Source: an uncultured Succinivibrio sp. (GTDB lineage Bacteria > Pseudomonadota > Gammaproteobacteria > Enterobacterales > Succinivibrionaceae). Taken from it: a DNA stretch of 64,000 nucleotides. Below, piece after piece: positions 15,628 to 23,993 of this stretch (position 1 is its first letter; every line of letters begins with the position of its first letter). Both the position numbers and the translations under genes were made by a program. The notes below the pieces were generated by a model. The model made no database searches. It was not told the DNA's origin and saw nothing but the letters and a program-made list of their open reading frames with translations. Location: NCBI GenBank assembly GCA_900770725.1, contig CAAGLL010000034.1, positions 1 to 64,000 on the forward strand, written 5' to 3'.

Positions 15628-17883
15628 TTAAAGAATGTTGCTGGTGTCCACGCCGATCTCGCGCAGGTGCTCGAGCGATACGCCCTCGCCGTCGCGGCGC
15701 CCGCAGCGCGGGCAGACGTCGTTGATGACGCCGACGTAGTTGCACACCGGGCAGCGGTCCACCGGGTGGTTGATCGAGCCGTAGCCCACGCCGCACTGCT
15801 TCATGTAGAGGATCACCTTCTCGAAGGCATCGACGTTCTTGGTGAGATCGCCGTCGAGCTCCACGTAGGAGATCGATCCGGCGTTGCACAGCGCGTGGTA
15901 GGGGCCTTCGATCCTGATCTTGTCGGCAGCCGAGATGTCGTAGTACACCGGCACGTGGAAGCTGTTGGTGTAGTAGGCTCGGTCGGTCACGCCGGGGATC
16001 TTGCCGTAGAGCTTCTGGTCGAGCTTGACGAACCTGCCGGAGAGGCCCTCGGCAGGGGTCGAGAACAGCGAGAAGTTGAGCCCGGTGTCGACGGTGTGCT
16101 TGTCGGTCAGCTCGCGCATGTGGGAGATGATCTCGTAGCCAAGCTTGTTGGCCTCCTCGCTCTCGCCGTGGTGCTTGCCCACGAGCGCCTTGAGGCACTC
16201 GGCAAGGCCGATGAAGCCGACCGACATGGTGCCGTGCTTGATGATCTCCTCGATGTAGTCGTCAGGCTCGAGCTTGTCCGAGTCCAGCCACACGCCCTGG
16301 CCCATCAGGAACGGGTAGTTGAGCACGCGCTTCTTGGCGATGATCTTGAAGCGGTCCATGAGCTGGTCGAAGATCATGTAGACGATGCGGTCGAGCGACT
16401 CGTAGAAGGCGCTTATGGAGCCGTGGGCCTCGATGCCGAGCCTCGGGAGGTTGACCGTGGTGAACGAGAGGTTGCCGCGGCCAGGGATGATCTCCTTGGA
16501 CTTGTCGTAGTAGTTGGACACCACGCGGGTGCGGCAGCCCATCAGCGCCACCTCGGTCTCAGGATGGCCCGGCTTGTAGTACTTGATGTTGTAAGGGGCG
16601 TCGAGGAACGAGAAGTTCGGGAACAGGCGCTTTGCCGAAACCTTGCAGGCAAGGCGGAACAGATCGTAGTTGGGATCGCCCTTCTTGGTGTTGATCCCGT
16701 CCTTGACCTTGAAGATCTGCACCGGGAAGATCGGGGTCTCGCCGCCGCCCAAACCTGCATCGGTAGCCAGCAGCACGTTCCTCATGATCATGCGCTGCTC
16801 CGGGGTGGTGCCAGTGCCGTAGTTGATGGACGAGAACGGAACCTGGGCGCCTGCGCGCGACTGCATGGAGTTGAGGTTGTGGATAAGGGCCTCCATGGCC
16901 TGGTAGGTCTCGCGCTCGGTGAGCTTGACCGCCTCTTCGATGACGTAGCCTGCGTCATCTGCGCTGCCGCCGTTGGCCTCAAGCAGCTTGGCAGCCTCGG
17001 CCTTGACCTTGGCAAGCCCGGCCTCGTCCATGATGGTGCCGTCGCTCTCGAAGAGCTTGTCGCCGAACTTCTTGAGCTCGCAGATGTCCAAGCCTTCCTT
17101 GCGGCAGCAGATCTCGACGACCCTGCCGACGTGCTTGATGAACGACTTGGCAACATACGGCGCGAGATCGTACTCGAACATCGGGATCGACTGGCCGCCA
17201 TGCATGTCGTTCTGGTTGGACTGGATGGCGATGCAGCAAAGCGCCGCGGCCGACTGGATGGTCTGCGGCTCGCGCAGGAAGCCGTGCCCGGTGGAGAAGC
17301 CGCGCTTGAACAGCTGCTTGAGCCCGATCTGGCAGCAGTTGATCGTCAGCATGTAGAAGTCGAGATCGTGGATGTGGATGTCGCCGCGCGAATGTGCGAG
17401 GGCGTGCTCGGGCCTTAGGACATAGCGGCGCACATAGTCCTTGGAGCCCTCGGAGCCGAACCTCAGCATCAGGCCCATCGGCGCATTGGCGTCGATGTTG
17501 GCGTTCTCGCGCTTGAGGTCCATGTCGGCGGTGCTCTTGGAGGTCAGGTCGCGGTAGATCTTGGTGAGCTCGGCGTTGTAGTTGCGGGCATTGGTGCGGC
17601 GCTGGCGGTAGAGGATGAAGTTCTTGGCCTCGTCGGCAAGCCCTTCCTTGATCATCGCCTTCTCGATGTAATCCTGGGTGCGCTCGACGGTAGGAGTCTC
17701 AGGCTGATCCTTTTCAATGGACTCGACCACCATGGCGGTGAGCTTCTTCACGAGCTCCTCGTCATCAGGGGTTGCGCCATCGTCAGGATGGACCGAAATC
17801 AGGGCCTTCCTGATGGCGTTCGAGATCTTCTGTTCGTTGAAAGCGACCTTGCGCCCGTCGCGTTTTACGATGAAGCGGATCAT
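15628..17883 (-). CDS. nrdD: Anaerobic ribonucleoside-triphosphate reductase, large part
   Basis: Class III ribonucleotide reductase, making dNTPs from NTPs without oxygen. About 751 aa: an N-terminal ATP-cone (MIRFIVKRDGRKVAFNEQKI), a ten-stranded-barrel core with conserved segments (HIHDLDFYML, NCCQIGLKQL, SVGFIGLAECLKALVGKHHG), and a C-terminal zinc ribbon CPVCNYVGVINDVCPRC. The protein stops 23 residues after the last zinc-ligand Cys, without the RVxGY glycyl-radical loop that is universal in this family. That loop is in the next ORF. The start ATG at 17883 is chosen for AGGAGA ten bases upstream and the family N-terminus; an upstream in-frame ATG adds 17 unrelated residues. Confidence 0.95.
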   Translation of the reverse strand: MIRFIVKRDGRKVAFNEQKISNAIRKALISVHPDDGATPDDEELVKKLTAMVVESIEKDQPETPTVERTQDYIEKAMIKEGLADEAKNFILYRQRRTNARNYNAELTKIYRDLTSKSTADMDLKRENANIDANAPMGLMLRFGSEGSKDYVRRYVLRPEHALAHSRGDIHIHDLDFYMLTINCCQIGLKQLFKRGFSTGHGFLREPQTIQSAAALCCIAIQSNQNDMHGGQSIPMFEYDLAPYVAKSFIKHVGRVVEICCRKEGLDICELKKFGDKLFESDGTIMDEAGLAKVKAEAAKLLEANGGSADDAGYVIEEAVKLTERETYQAMEALIHNLNSMQSRAGAQVPFSSINYGTGTTPEQRMIMRNVLLATDAGLGGGETPIFPVQIFKVKDGINTKKGDPNYDLFRLACKVSAKRLFPNFSFLDAPYNIKYYKPGHPETEVALMGCRTRVVSNYYDKSKEIIPGRGNLSFTTVNLPRLGIEAHGSISAFYESLDRIVYMIFDQLMDRFKIIAKKRVLNYPFLMGQGVWLDSDKLEPDDYIEEIIKHGTMSVGFIGLAECLKALVGKHHGESEEANKLGYEIISHMRELTDKHTVDTGLNFSLFSTPAEGLSGRFVKLDQKLYGKIPGVTDRAYYTNSFHVPVYYDISAADKIRIEGPYHALCNAGSISYVELDGDLTKNVDAFEKVILYMKQCGVGYGSINHPVDRCPVCNYVGVINDVCPRCGRRDGEGVSLEHLREIGVDTSNIL

Positions 17884-18084
17884 CTGAAGACTGTCTCCTG
17901 TTGCCGCACGCAAGGCGGCCGGAAGGGCCTTCAAACTCCCTGTTCCAGCCAGCCTTACTTTTAAAATTTATTATTTATTATCAATAAGATATTTTGGATT
18001 TTTTCTTCGGTATCCATTATCAGCAATGCCGCCTTCCTTTACAAGCGTTTTACTTTTTCGATAATTGAGCGAAGGTGCTTGACA

Positions 18085-18097
18085 GGTCTTAAAGACC
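18085..18097. promoter_or_regulatory. Palindrome GGTCTTAAAGACC upstream of earP
   Basis: A perfect inverted repeat (GGTCTT/AAGACC, one central base) directly after TTGACA (18079-18084) and 20 bases before the earP ATG. The surrounding 17884-18116 region is an AT-rich divergent promoter zone for nrdD and earP with no gene. TTGACA could be a -35 element, but no well-spaced -10 follows. The palindrome may be an operator; no regulator is known. Confidence 0.35.
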
Positions 18098-18116
18098 ATA
18101 ATTTCACAACAAAAAA

Positions 18117-19178
18117 ATGCTCGATATTTTTTGTAATGTCATAGACAACTTCGGCGACATAGGCTTCAGCCTGCGCCTTGCGCGCGATCTTGCCAGGCAT
18201 GGAATAACTGTTTGTTTATATTGCGATAATTTTGATGCTTTAAACAAGATTGAAACGGCGTCAGACCGTGCGTGCACAAGGCTCAAGACCCTCCCGTGGC
18301 CTGATGACGGCGGCTCGTACGAGCCATCCTGCGTGGTCATCGAGGCCTTCTCCTGCCGCCTGCCCCAATGGGTGCTTGAAAAGGCCCGCGCCAGAGTGGC
18401 GCTCTTCATCGAGCTTGACTACCTCACCGCAGAGAAGTTTGCAGAGGAGTGCCACGGCCTGCCATCATCGTCAGACGGCTCTGAGAGCTATTTCTTCTTC
18501 CCTGGGTTTACCAAGAAGACCGGAGGGCTCATCTGCGAGGACTCCTACCGCCAGATGATCGCCAAGTCGCGCCGGTTTGACCCTGGGGATGCCGAGATCA
18601 GCGCCTCGCTCTTCTGCTACGAAACAGCCTCGCTCGAGCCTGTACTCAACTGGCTTGCAAAAAGCCGCAGGAAGTTCTCCTTTGACGTCTATGAGGGCAA
18701 GCCATGGAAGCTTGCCTGCAGCATCTTCGGGAAGGACTGCGGCTTCGACGGAGTGCTCTCAGATGGAAGCATGTCATTCAAGCAGATAGGCATGTCCGAT
18801 CAGGAAGCCTACGATGCGTCGCTGCTATCCCATGGGATTAATTTCGTCCGCGGCGAGGACTCCATAGTAAGGGCCATGCTCTCAGGCAGGCCCTTCCTCT
18901 GGAACATCTACCCGCAAGACGAGGACGCCCACATCGCAAAGCTCGACTCATTCTTCAACTTTGCAAGGGATGCGTGCGGAGCCGAGCTGTCTGAACCTGT
19001 GCACAAGCTCACCTTGGCCTACAATGGAAAGTGCATGCCTTCAGGGGATCCAGACGATTTCATCGCCACCTGGGCCAGGATGTCCTCAAGGCTCTCTGAG
19101 AGGCTGTTGTCGCTGACATCGCTTACCGAGAACCTCATCTCCTTCATAAGATCCCACGGGCGCGATCCAGCCTCCTGA
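18117..19178 (+). CDS. earP: EF-P arginine rhamnosyltransferase EarP
   Basis: Transfers rhamnose from dTDP-rhamnose to Arg32 of elongation factor P. The 353 aa start with the diagnostic LDIFCNVIDNFGDIGFSLRL and run through a GT-B-like fold, with later conserved parts YFFFPGFTKKTGGLI and the nucleotide-sugar region FVRGEDSIVRAMLSGRPFLW. Its target gene efp lies 325 bases downstream and its product carries the matching SKSGRNAAVV loop, a pairing used for the family assignment. Confidence 0.95.
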   Translation: MLDIFCNVIDNFGDIGFSLRLARDLARHGITVCLYCDNFDALNKIETASDRACTRLKTLPWPDDGGSYEPSCVVIEAFSCRLPQWVLEKARARVALFIELDYLTAEKFAEECHGLPSSSDGSESYFFFPGFTKKTGGLICEDSYRQMIAKSRRFDPGDAEISASLFCYETASLEPVLNWLAKSRRKFSFDVYEGKPWKLACSIFGKDCGFDGVLSDGSMSFKQIGMSDQEAYDASLLSHGINFVRGEDSIVRAMLSGRPFLWNIYPQDEDAHIAKLDSFFNFARDACGAELSEPVHKLTLAYNGKCMPSGDPDDFIATWARMSSRLSERLLSLTSLTENLISFIRSHGRDPAS

Positions 19179-19407
19179 GGCGGCATTGGGGCAAATGCCA
19201 GGCAAGGCGCCAGAGATGCCGCTGCAAAGGCACATGCGGACGGCATTCCTGCGCCGCTACAATCCTGAAACCTTTGGCGGCAATCATGCTAAAATGGCGC
19301 GACTGACCGCACTCCGGTCCGGCAGGCTTCAGGGCATCGCGCCATAGGGGCTTGCGCATCAGATCAAGCGGCATGGCAGGATCAAGCGTCACGGCCACGC
19401 CCCGCAC

Positions 19408-19438
19408 GGCAGCAGCACCAGGCTGCCTGTTTTTATTT
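19408..19438 (+). terminator. Intrinsic terminator after earP
   Basis: GGCAGC (19408-19413) pairs with GCTGCC (19422-19427) around an AGCACCAG loop, and TGTTTTTATTT follows. It likely separates earP from efp. The rest of the 325-base earP-efp gap holds no gene that I recognise. Confidence 0.65.
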
Positions 19439-19503
19439 GAAAATGTTTTTTGGGCTGTCGCCTGGCAGTAAGCCTGGCGGTTACTTGCAGCCTGGAGGTT
19501 TTG

Positions 19504-20067
19504 ATGAAATTAGCTCAGGAAGTTCGCGCCGGCAATGTGATCATGGTTGACGGCAATCCTATGATCGTTCAGAAGTCCGAGTACAGCAAATCCGGCCGCA
19601 ATGCCGCTGTTGTCAAGATGAAGCTCAAGAGCCTCCTCTCCAACGCCGGCACCGAGAGGGTCTTCCGTGCTGACGACCGCCTCGACGACGTCGTCCTCGA
19701 GCACAAGGACTGCACCTACTCCTACTTTGGCGATCCGTTCTACGTCTTCATGGACGAGGACTTCAACCAGTACGAAGTCGACAAGGAGAACATGGGCGAC
19801 GTCCTGAACTACCTCGTCGACGGCATGGAAGACGTCTGCCAGGTCACCTTCTACGACGGCAAGGCCATCAGCGTCGAGCTGCCGATCAGCATCGTCCGCG
19901 AAGTCGAGTACACCGAGCCGGCCGTCCGCGGCGACACTTCCGGCAAGGTCACCAAGCCTGCAAGGCTCAAGGGCACCGGCTTCACCCTCTCCGTTCCTGA
20001 GTTCGTCAAGACTGGCGACAAGATCGAAATCGACACCAGGACCAACGAGTTCAAGAAGCGCGTCTGA
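19504..20067 (+). CDS. efp: Translation elongation factor P
   Basis: Relieves ribosome stalling at polyproline. The 187 aa start MKLAQEVRAGNVIMVDGNPM, with TGGAGG seven bases upstream; the longer ORF adds 18 unrelated residues. The loop SKSGRN places Arg at position 32, the residue rhamnosylated by EarP; EF-Ps of the EpmA/B type have Lys34 instead. The C-terminal domain begins ISVELPISIVREVEYTEPA and ends IDTRTNEFKKRV. All three beta-barrel domains are present. A strong terminator follows. Confidence 0.98.
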   Translation: MKLAQEVRAGNVIMVDGNPMIVQKSEYSKSGRNAAVVKMKLKSLLSNAGTERVFRADDRLDDVVLEHKDCTYSYFGDPFYVFMDEDFNQYEVDKENMGDVLNYLVDGMEDVCQVTFYDGKAISVELPISIVREVEYTEPAVRGDTSGKVTKPARLKGTGFTLSVPEFVKTGDKIEIDTRTNEFKKRV

Positions 20068-20085
20068 TTAATAAAAGGCGCAAAG

Positions 20086-20131
20086 GCGCCATGCATCCAA
20101 GGCGGAAGCTCAGGATGCAGGGCGCTTTTTT
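20086..20131 (+). terminator. Intrinsic terminator after efp
   Basis: A 13-base stem with one mismatch (left 20086-20098, right 20113-20125) closes a 14-base loop and is followed by TTTTTTATAT. This is a clear Rho-independent terminator. Confidence 0.85.
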
Positions 20132-20312
20132 ATATCAATTTTATGTAATTTCAAGCCTTTTATTTATTTTTCCAAGTCTTTGGAAACCTTGCATGGTGCG
20201 CTTGCTCAAACGCCATGAATCTGCCAGGAAGCCTCAATTGGATTGGCGTGATAAACTCCAATGCAAGATATAAATTCCATAATCTGATAGTCAATTGGGA
20301 TAGGCGCAACAT

Positions 20313-21896
20313 ATGAGACTCAACCTGCCTGTAACCAACAAGGAGATCAATTTTCCAGACGATCCTGATGCAAAGATCATCTCGGTAACCGATCCCCACG
20401 GCATCATCAATTACGTCAACGACACTTTCGTCAATATCTCAGGCTTCTCGCGGGACGAACTGATCGGGCAACCGCACAACATCGTAAGGCACCCTGACAT
20501 GCCGCCAGAGGTTTTCGCCTTCATGTGGAAGCAGATCAAGTCCGGAAAGCCGTTCATCGGCATGATCAAGAACCGCTGCAAGGACGGCTCATACTACTGG
20601 GTCAACGCCTTCATCATCCCGATCATCACCGACGGAAGGATCATCGGATACGAGTCCGTGAGGACCAGGCCGACGCGTGGCATGGTGAGGCGCGCCACCG
20701 CCGCATACGCAGCGCTCAAGGCCAAGAAGAAGCCTTCATTCAGGAGCTTCGACCTGCCGCTTGCGGCATCAGCGGTGCTCGCGGTTGCAGGCGCAGCCTG
20801 CGCCATAGCCTTCCCGTTCTGGTACACCTCGCTTGCAGCAGCAGTGCTGGCAGGCGCGGCGTTCTTCAGGAGTCACCAGATAAACACGACCTTCAAAGAC
20901 TGGCTTGAAGGCAACGGCTCGGCCCAGACCGACGACCTGACAGCTGGGATCATCGCAGGCGGCACCTCCAAGGCCGACAAGGCACGCATGGCGCTCATCT
21001 GGAAGGACTTGTATGTCGACGCGATGCTCACCAGGGTCAACGAGGCTTCGGCAAGGCTCAAGAGCCTGTCAACTTCAAACCTTGAGTCTGCGGATCAGAA
21101 CAACAGCGCGATCATCCGCAAGTCCGAGGAGACCAAGCAGGCTGTCACCCGCATGAACGATGTCTCCGACACCATCACCGGGATGATGGACGATCTGCTC
21201 GACAGGATCACCAAGACCGCATCGGAAGCCGAGAACGCCAAGAAGCAGGCCGACATCGGAAAGGGCGTCTCCGACAACACCTTGAGCATCATGAAGTCGC
21301 TCGATGACGTGGCGCGCAATGTCTCCGGCACCATCATCAACCTGGCTGACCAAGTGGAGAAGGTGTCAGAGGCCATCGATCTCATCGACACCGTATCAAC
21401 CCAGACCAACCTGCTTGCATTGAACGCCTCGATCGAGGCAGCCAGGGCCGGCGAGTACGGCAAGGGATTCGCGGTGGTCGCCGACGAGGTGAGGGCACTT
21501 TCAAAGCGCACCCACGACTCGGCTGCCGGGATCCACGAGCAGCTGACCCAGTTCAAGGAGCTTACAGCGTCAGCCCGCGAGCAGGCCGAGAGCAGCAAGG
21601 CCGCCGCGATCAACGGATTCAAGGAGATCCAGCACAACCACGAGATCCTCAACTCCGTGGTCACCGCAGTCGACGGGATCAAAGGAACCTCGGACATGAT
21701 GATGGAGACCATCAAGGAGAAGGCCGAGGCCGCCAAGAGCGTGTCCGACGAGGTGAAGAACCTCATCAACCTCTCTGACGACACCGCGAGCATCTCCAAC
21801 AAGTCGCGCGATGACATGGAGAAGATCAACGACGAGGCATCGGACCTCTCGGAGATGGTCTCAAGCTTCAAGCACGGCTTCAAACAGCACGGCTGA
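20313..21896 (+). CDS. PAS-containing methyl-accepting chemotaxis protein, Aer-like
   Basis: A 527-residue chemoreceptor. An N-terminal PAS domain (about residues 10-125; DPHGIINYVNDTFVNISGFS and IVRHPDMPPEVFAFMW) resembles the FAD-binding PAS of the energy sensor Aer. A hydrophobic pair of segments follows (about 148-190; LAASAVLAVAGAACAIAF), and then a cytoplasmic signalling domain with the hairpin core ASIEAARAGEYGKGFAVVAD and EVRALSKRTHDSA. There is no periplasmic ligand domain. It could sense redox or energy state; FAD binding is inferred from similarity only. Flanked by terminators, monocistronic. Confidence 0.9.
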   Translation: MRLNLPVTNKEINFPDDPDAKIISVTDPHGIINYVNDTFVNISGFSRDELIGQPHNIVRHPDMPPEVFAFMWKQIKSGKPFIGMIKNRCKDGSYYWVNAFIIPIITDGRIIGYESVRTRPTRGMVRRATAAYAALKAKKKPSFRSFDLPLAASAVLAVAGAACAIAFPFWYTSLAAAVLAGAAFFRSHQINTTFKDWLEGNGSAQTDDLTAGIIAGGTSKADKARMALIWKDLYVDAMLTRVNEASARLKSLSTSNLESADQNNSAIIRKSEETKQAVTRMNDVSDTITGMMDDLLDRITKTASEAENAKKQADIGKGVSDNTLSIMKSLDDVARNVSGTIINLADQVEKVSEAIDLIDTVSTQTNLLALNASIEAARAGEYGKGFAVVADEVRALSKRTHDSAAGIHEQLTQFKELTASAREQAESSKAAAINGFKEIQHNHEILNSVVTAVDGIKGTSDMMMETIKEKAEAAKSVSDEVKNLINLSDDTASISNKSRDDMEKINDEASDLSEMVSSFKHGFKQHG

Positions 21897-21916
21897 TCTT
21901 GGCTAAAGCATATTCA

Positions 21917-21944
21917 GGACCCGGCAATGCCGGGCCTTGTTTTC
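21917..21944 (+). terminator. Terminator after the chemoreceptor gene
   Basis: CCCGGC (21920-21925) and GCCGGG (21929-21934) form a tight hairpin with an AAT loop, followed by TTGTTTTC. Confidence 0.7.
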
Positions 21945-22015
21945 ACAAGAGCGGCCACTGCGCCGCACCACTCCATCAACTGCACCTATTAATAGAAGTT
22001 GTAAAAGCTCTTCAA

Positions 22016-22044
22016 GGCAGCCAGAAGGCTGCCAAAAGGCAGCC
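22016..22044. repeat. Alternating GGCAGCC/GGCTGCC inverted repeats
   Basis: GGCAGCC (22016-22022) pairs perfectly with GGCTGCC (22027-22033) and a second GGCAGCC follows (22038-22044). This lies in the 437-base gap between the chemoreceptor and the exporter gene, which otherwise contains no recognised gene. A closely related GGCAGCC array occurs inside ftsY near 37480-37540. Confidence 0.5.
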
Positions 22045-22333
22045 TCAAAGCAGCTTGCGTTCCGATCCTTTTTGCCTTCACTCGTGCAGAGGCTTGGCAG
22101 ATTTTGTTTAAAATCCACACTGCCGCAAGGCGGATGATGGGCATTGCCATGCCGGTTCTGCTTGATTTAGCTGCAGGATGAGTCCTTTTGCCATTGACTT
22201 TCCGCCTGTTCCTGCACAGGACATAAATCCCAGGAGCATGCCTAAAGGCCTTGGCTGCGGCGACAGGCCCCAATTTCCATGCACAGCTTGAAGAAAGCCA
22301 AGCAAAGCCAGACGAGGCAACAGGGAAAAGGTT

Positions 22334-23527
22334 ATGGCAGCCAATAAAGAAAGAATAATAAAAACAATCTACATCATCACATTGTCGATCCTGTGCGCCT
22401 TCGGGCCGCTGTGCACCGACATCTACCTTGCAGCCCTTCCGCAGATAAACGACTACTTCGGCACCAACGCGGCCCAGACCCAGCTCACGCTGACGGCGTG
22501 CTTCCTCGGCCTGGCGTTCGGCCAATGCGTGATTGGACCGATCTCGGACGCCCGCGGCAGGAGGATCCCGCTCCTGGCCTCGATGGTTGTCTTCACCATC
22601 ATGTCATTCCTCTGCGCAGTCTCAACCGACATCAGGATGCTCATCACCGCGAGGTTCTTCCAGGGCTTTGCTGGATCAGGGGCGCTGGTGCTCTCGCGCT
22701 CAATCGCATGCGACAAGTTCCAGGGACCGGCGCTAACCCAGTTCATGGCAGTGCTCATGGCCATAAACTCGGTGGCCCCGGTGCTCGGCCCGGTCATAGG
22801 CTCGCTCATCATCACCGTGGCCGATTGGGAGGCCATCTTCTACTTGCTCGCGGCCATCGGCGTGCTGGTCACCATCCTCTGCCTGGTGTTCGTGGGCGAG
22901 AGCCACACCCCCGATCCGAACTCGCGCGGGGTGTTCCATGCCATTGCCAGCATGCTCAAGGAACTGCTCAACTTGAAGTTCCTCTTCTACGTGGTGTCGC
23001 TCTCATTCATCATGGGCGGCTTCTTCGGCTACATCTCGGCCGCGCCGTTCGTGATGCAGGTCCACTACCACCTCTCGCCGCTGGGATTCTCCGGAGCCTT
23101 CGCCACGGTCACGGTGTGCATCGCCGTGGCGTCGATGCTCGCAGGAAGGCTGGTCAAGCGCACAGGCGAAACCAAGATGGTCTGGTTCTCCTACGTAGTC
23201 ATGCTCATAGCAGGCGCAGGAGTGCTGCTGATCTCCTTCTTCCCGCCTGAATCGTTCATCCCGGTCCTCGTGTGCCTGATGTTCTTCTGCTCGATGATGG
23301 GCGTCTCGCAGACGGCTGGCTTCAGCATCGTCATGGCCTCAAGAAAGGGCCAGGCCGGCGCCGCATCAGGGATCTTCGGGGTGATGACCTTCCTCTTCGG
23401 CTCGCTTACATCGCCTTTCATGGGCATCATGGGAGAGGACTCCTTCGTCCCGCTTGGCGTCTGCCTGACCGGCTGCACGCTGATGGCCATGCTCTTCATG
23501 CGCCTTGCAGACAAGATGAAGAAGTAG
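22334..23527 (+). CDS. Bcr/CflA-family multidrug efflux transporter
   Basis: A 397-residue major-facilitator protein, predicted to have 12 membrane helices, likely exporting small toxic molecules by proton antiport. The N-terminus ...CAFGPLCTDIYLAALPQIN is characteristic of the Bcr/CflA group, and motif A is recognised as GPISDARGRR in the loop between helices 2 and 3. SRSIACDKF and SVAPVLGPVIGSLI also fit. The exact substrate cannot be read from sequence. It starts with ATG and ends just before a perfect terminator. Confidence 0.9.
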   Translation: MAANKERIIKTIYIITLSILCAFGPLCTDIYLAALPQINDYFGTNAAQTQLTLTACFLGLAFGQCVIGPISDARGRRIPLLASMVVFTIMSFLCAVSTDIRMLITARFFQGFAGSGALVLSRSIACDKFQGPALTQFMAVLMAINSVAPVLGPVIGSLIITVADWEAIFYLLAAIGVLVTILCLVFVGESHTPDPNSRGVFHAIASMLKELLNLKFLFYVVSLSFIMGGFFGYISAAPFVMQVHYHLSPLGFSGAFATVTVCIAVASMLAGRLVKRTGETKMVWFSYVVMLIAGAGVLLISFFPPESFIPVLVCLMFFCSMMGVSQTAGFSIVMASRKGQAGAASGIFGVMTFLFGSLTSPFMGIMGEDSFVPLGVCLTGCTLMAMLFMRLADKMKK

Positions 23528-23546
23528 CAGTCAGTCCCTTTATGGC

Positions 23547-23571
23547 AAAAGGCGGCCGAAGGCCGCCTTTT
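23547..23571 (+). terminator. Perfect bidirectional terminator after the exporter gene
   Basis: AAAAGGCGGCC (23547-23557) pairs perfectly with GGCCGCCTTTT (23561-23571) with a GAA loop, so U-tracts occur in both directions. Confidence 0.9.
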
Positions 23572-23993
23572 GCTTGCCTGGCGACTGACACGCATCCATG
23601 GTTCTTGCTTGTTAATAACTTGGTGGAAAGGTGGGTCAAGTGTTGGGAAAAAAAGAGCTTAAAATAAATATAATTTTTAGATTGTTGATAATTTGCCGTT
23701 TTCAAACGGTTTGCCAACAGGCTGCCCTCTTGTCTGATAAACGAAAAGCTGTATTTTTATAATTGATCTAAAAGGTGTTTTGGCGTTTTCTGCAAGATCC
23801 AACACTCTAATATCAAGAGTCATAGAAGAATATATAGAAAACAAGATACTTTTCTTCTTTTCTTTTGAGCCTGCGCCTTGCGGTGCAAAACTGCCAAGCC
23901 TCCGGTTCCACCGCCGACCATTCCGGTTCCCATGTCGCGCTTTGATGATGGGATACAATAGTTGCCGTCTTTCCTTCACACCTTGGCTTGAAA
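23572..23993. other. AT-rich intergenic region before mnmG
   Basis: There is no gene in this 422-base stretch, which is AT-rich at 23640-23870 in a GC-rich genome. It contains near-match DnaA boxes (TTGTTGATAA at about 23682, one mismatch to TTGTGGATAA). In enterobacteria the origin lies beside mnmG (gidA), so this stretch is an alternative oriC candidate to the one before dnaA. No perfect box is seen, so the call is open. Confidence 0.35.

Noticed and set aside
16878..16886. Perfect DnaA box TGTGGATAA inside nrdD
   Set aside because: One 9-base match is expected about every 130 kb by chance on either strand; it encodes LIHN in a conserved segment. No neighbouring boxes.
15667..17418. Long plus-strand open frame over nrdD (583 codons)
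   Set aside because: Antisense to a gene with clear conservation; composition (Val/Glu/Ala-Leu-His-Asp) is the typical mirror of GC-rich codons.
21989..22525. Minus-strand frame before the exporter gene as a hypothetical gene
   Set aside because: Lacks a ribosome-binding site and a conserved pattern; runs into the coding start of the exporter on the other strand.
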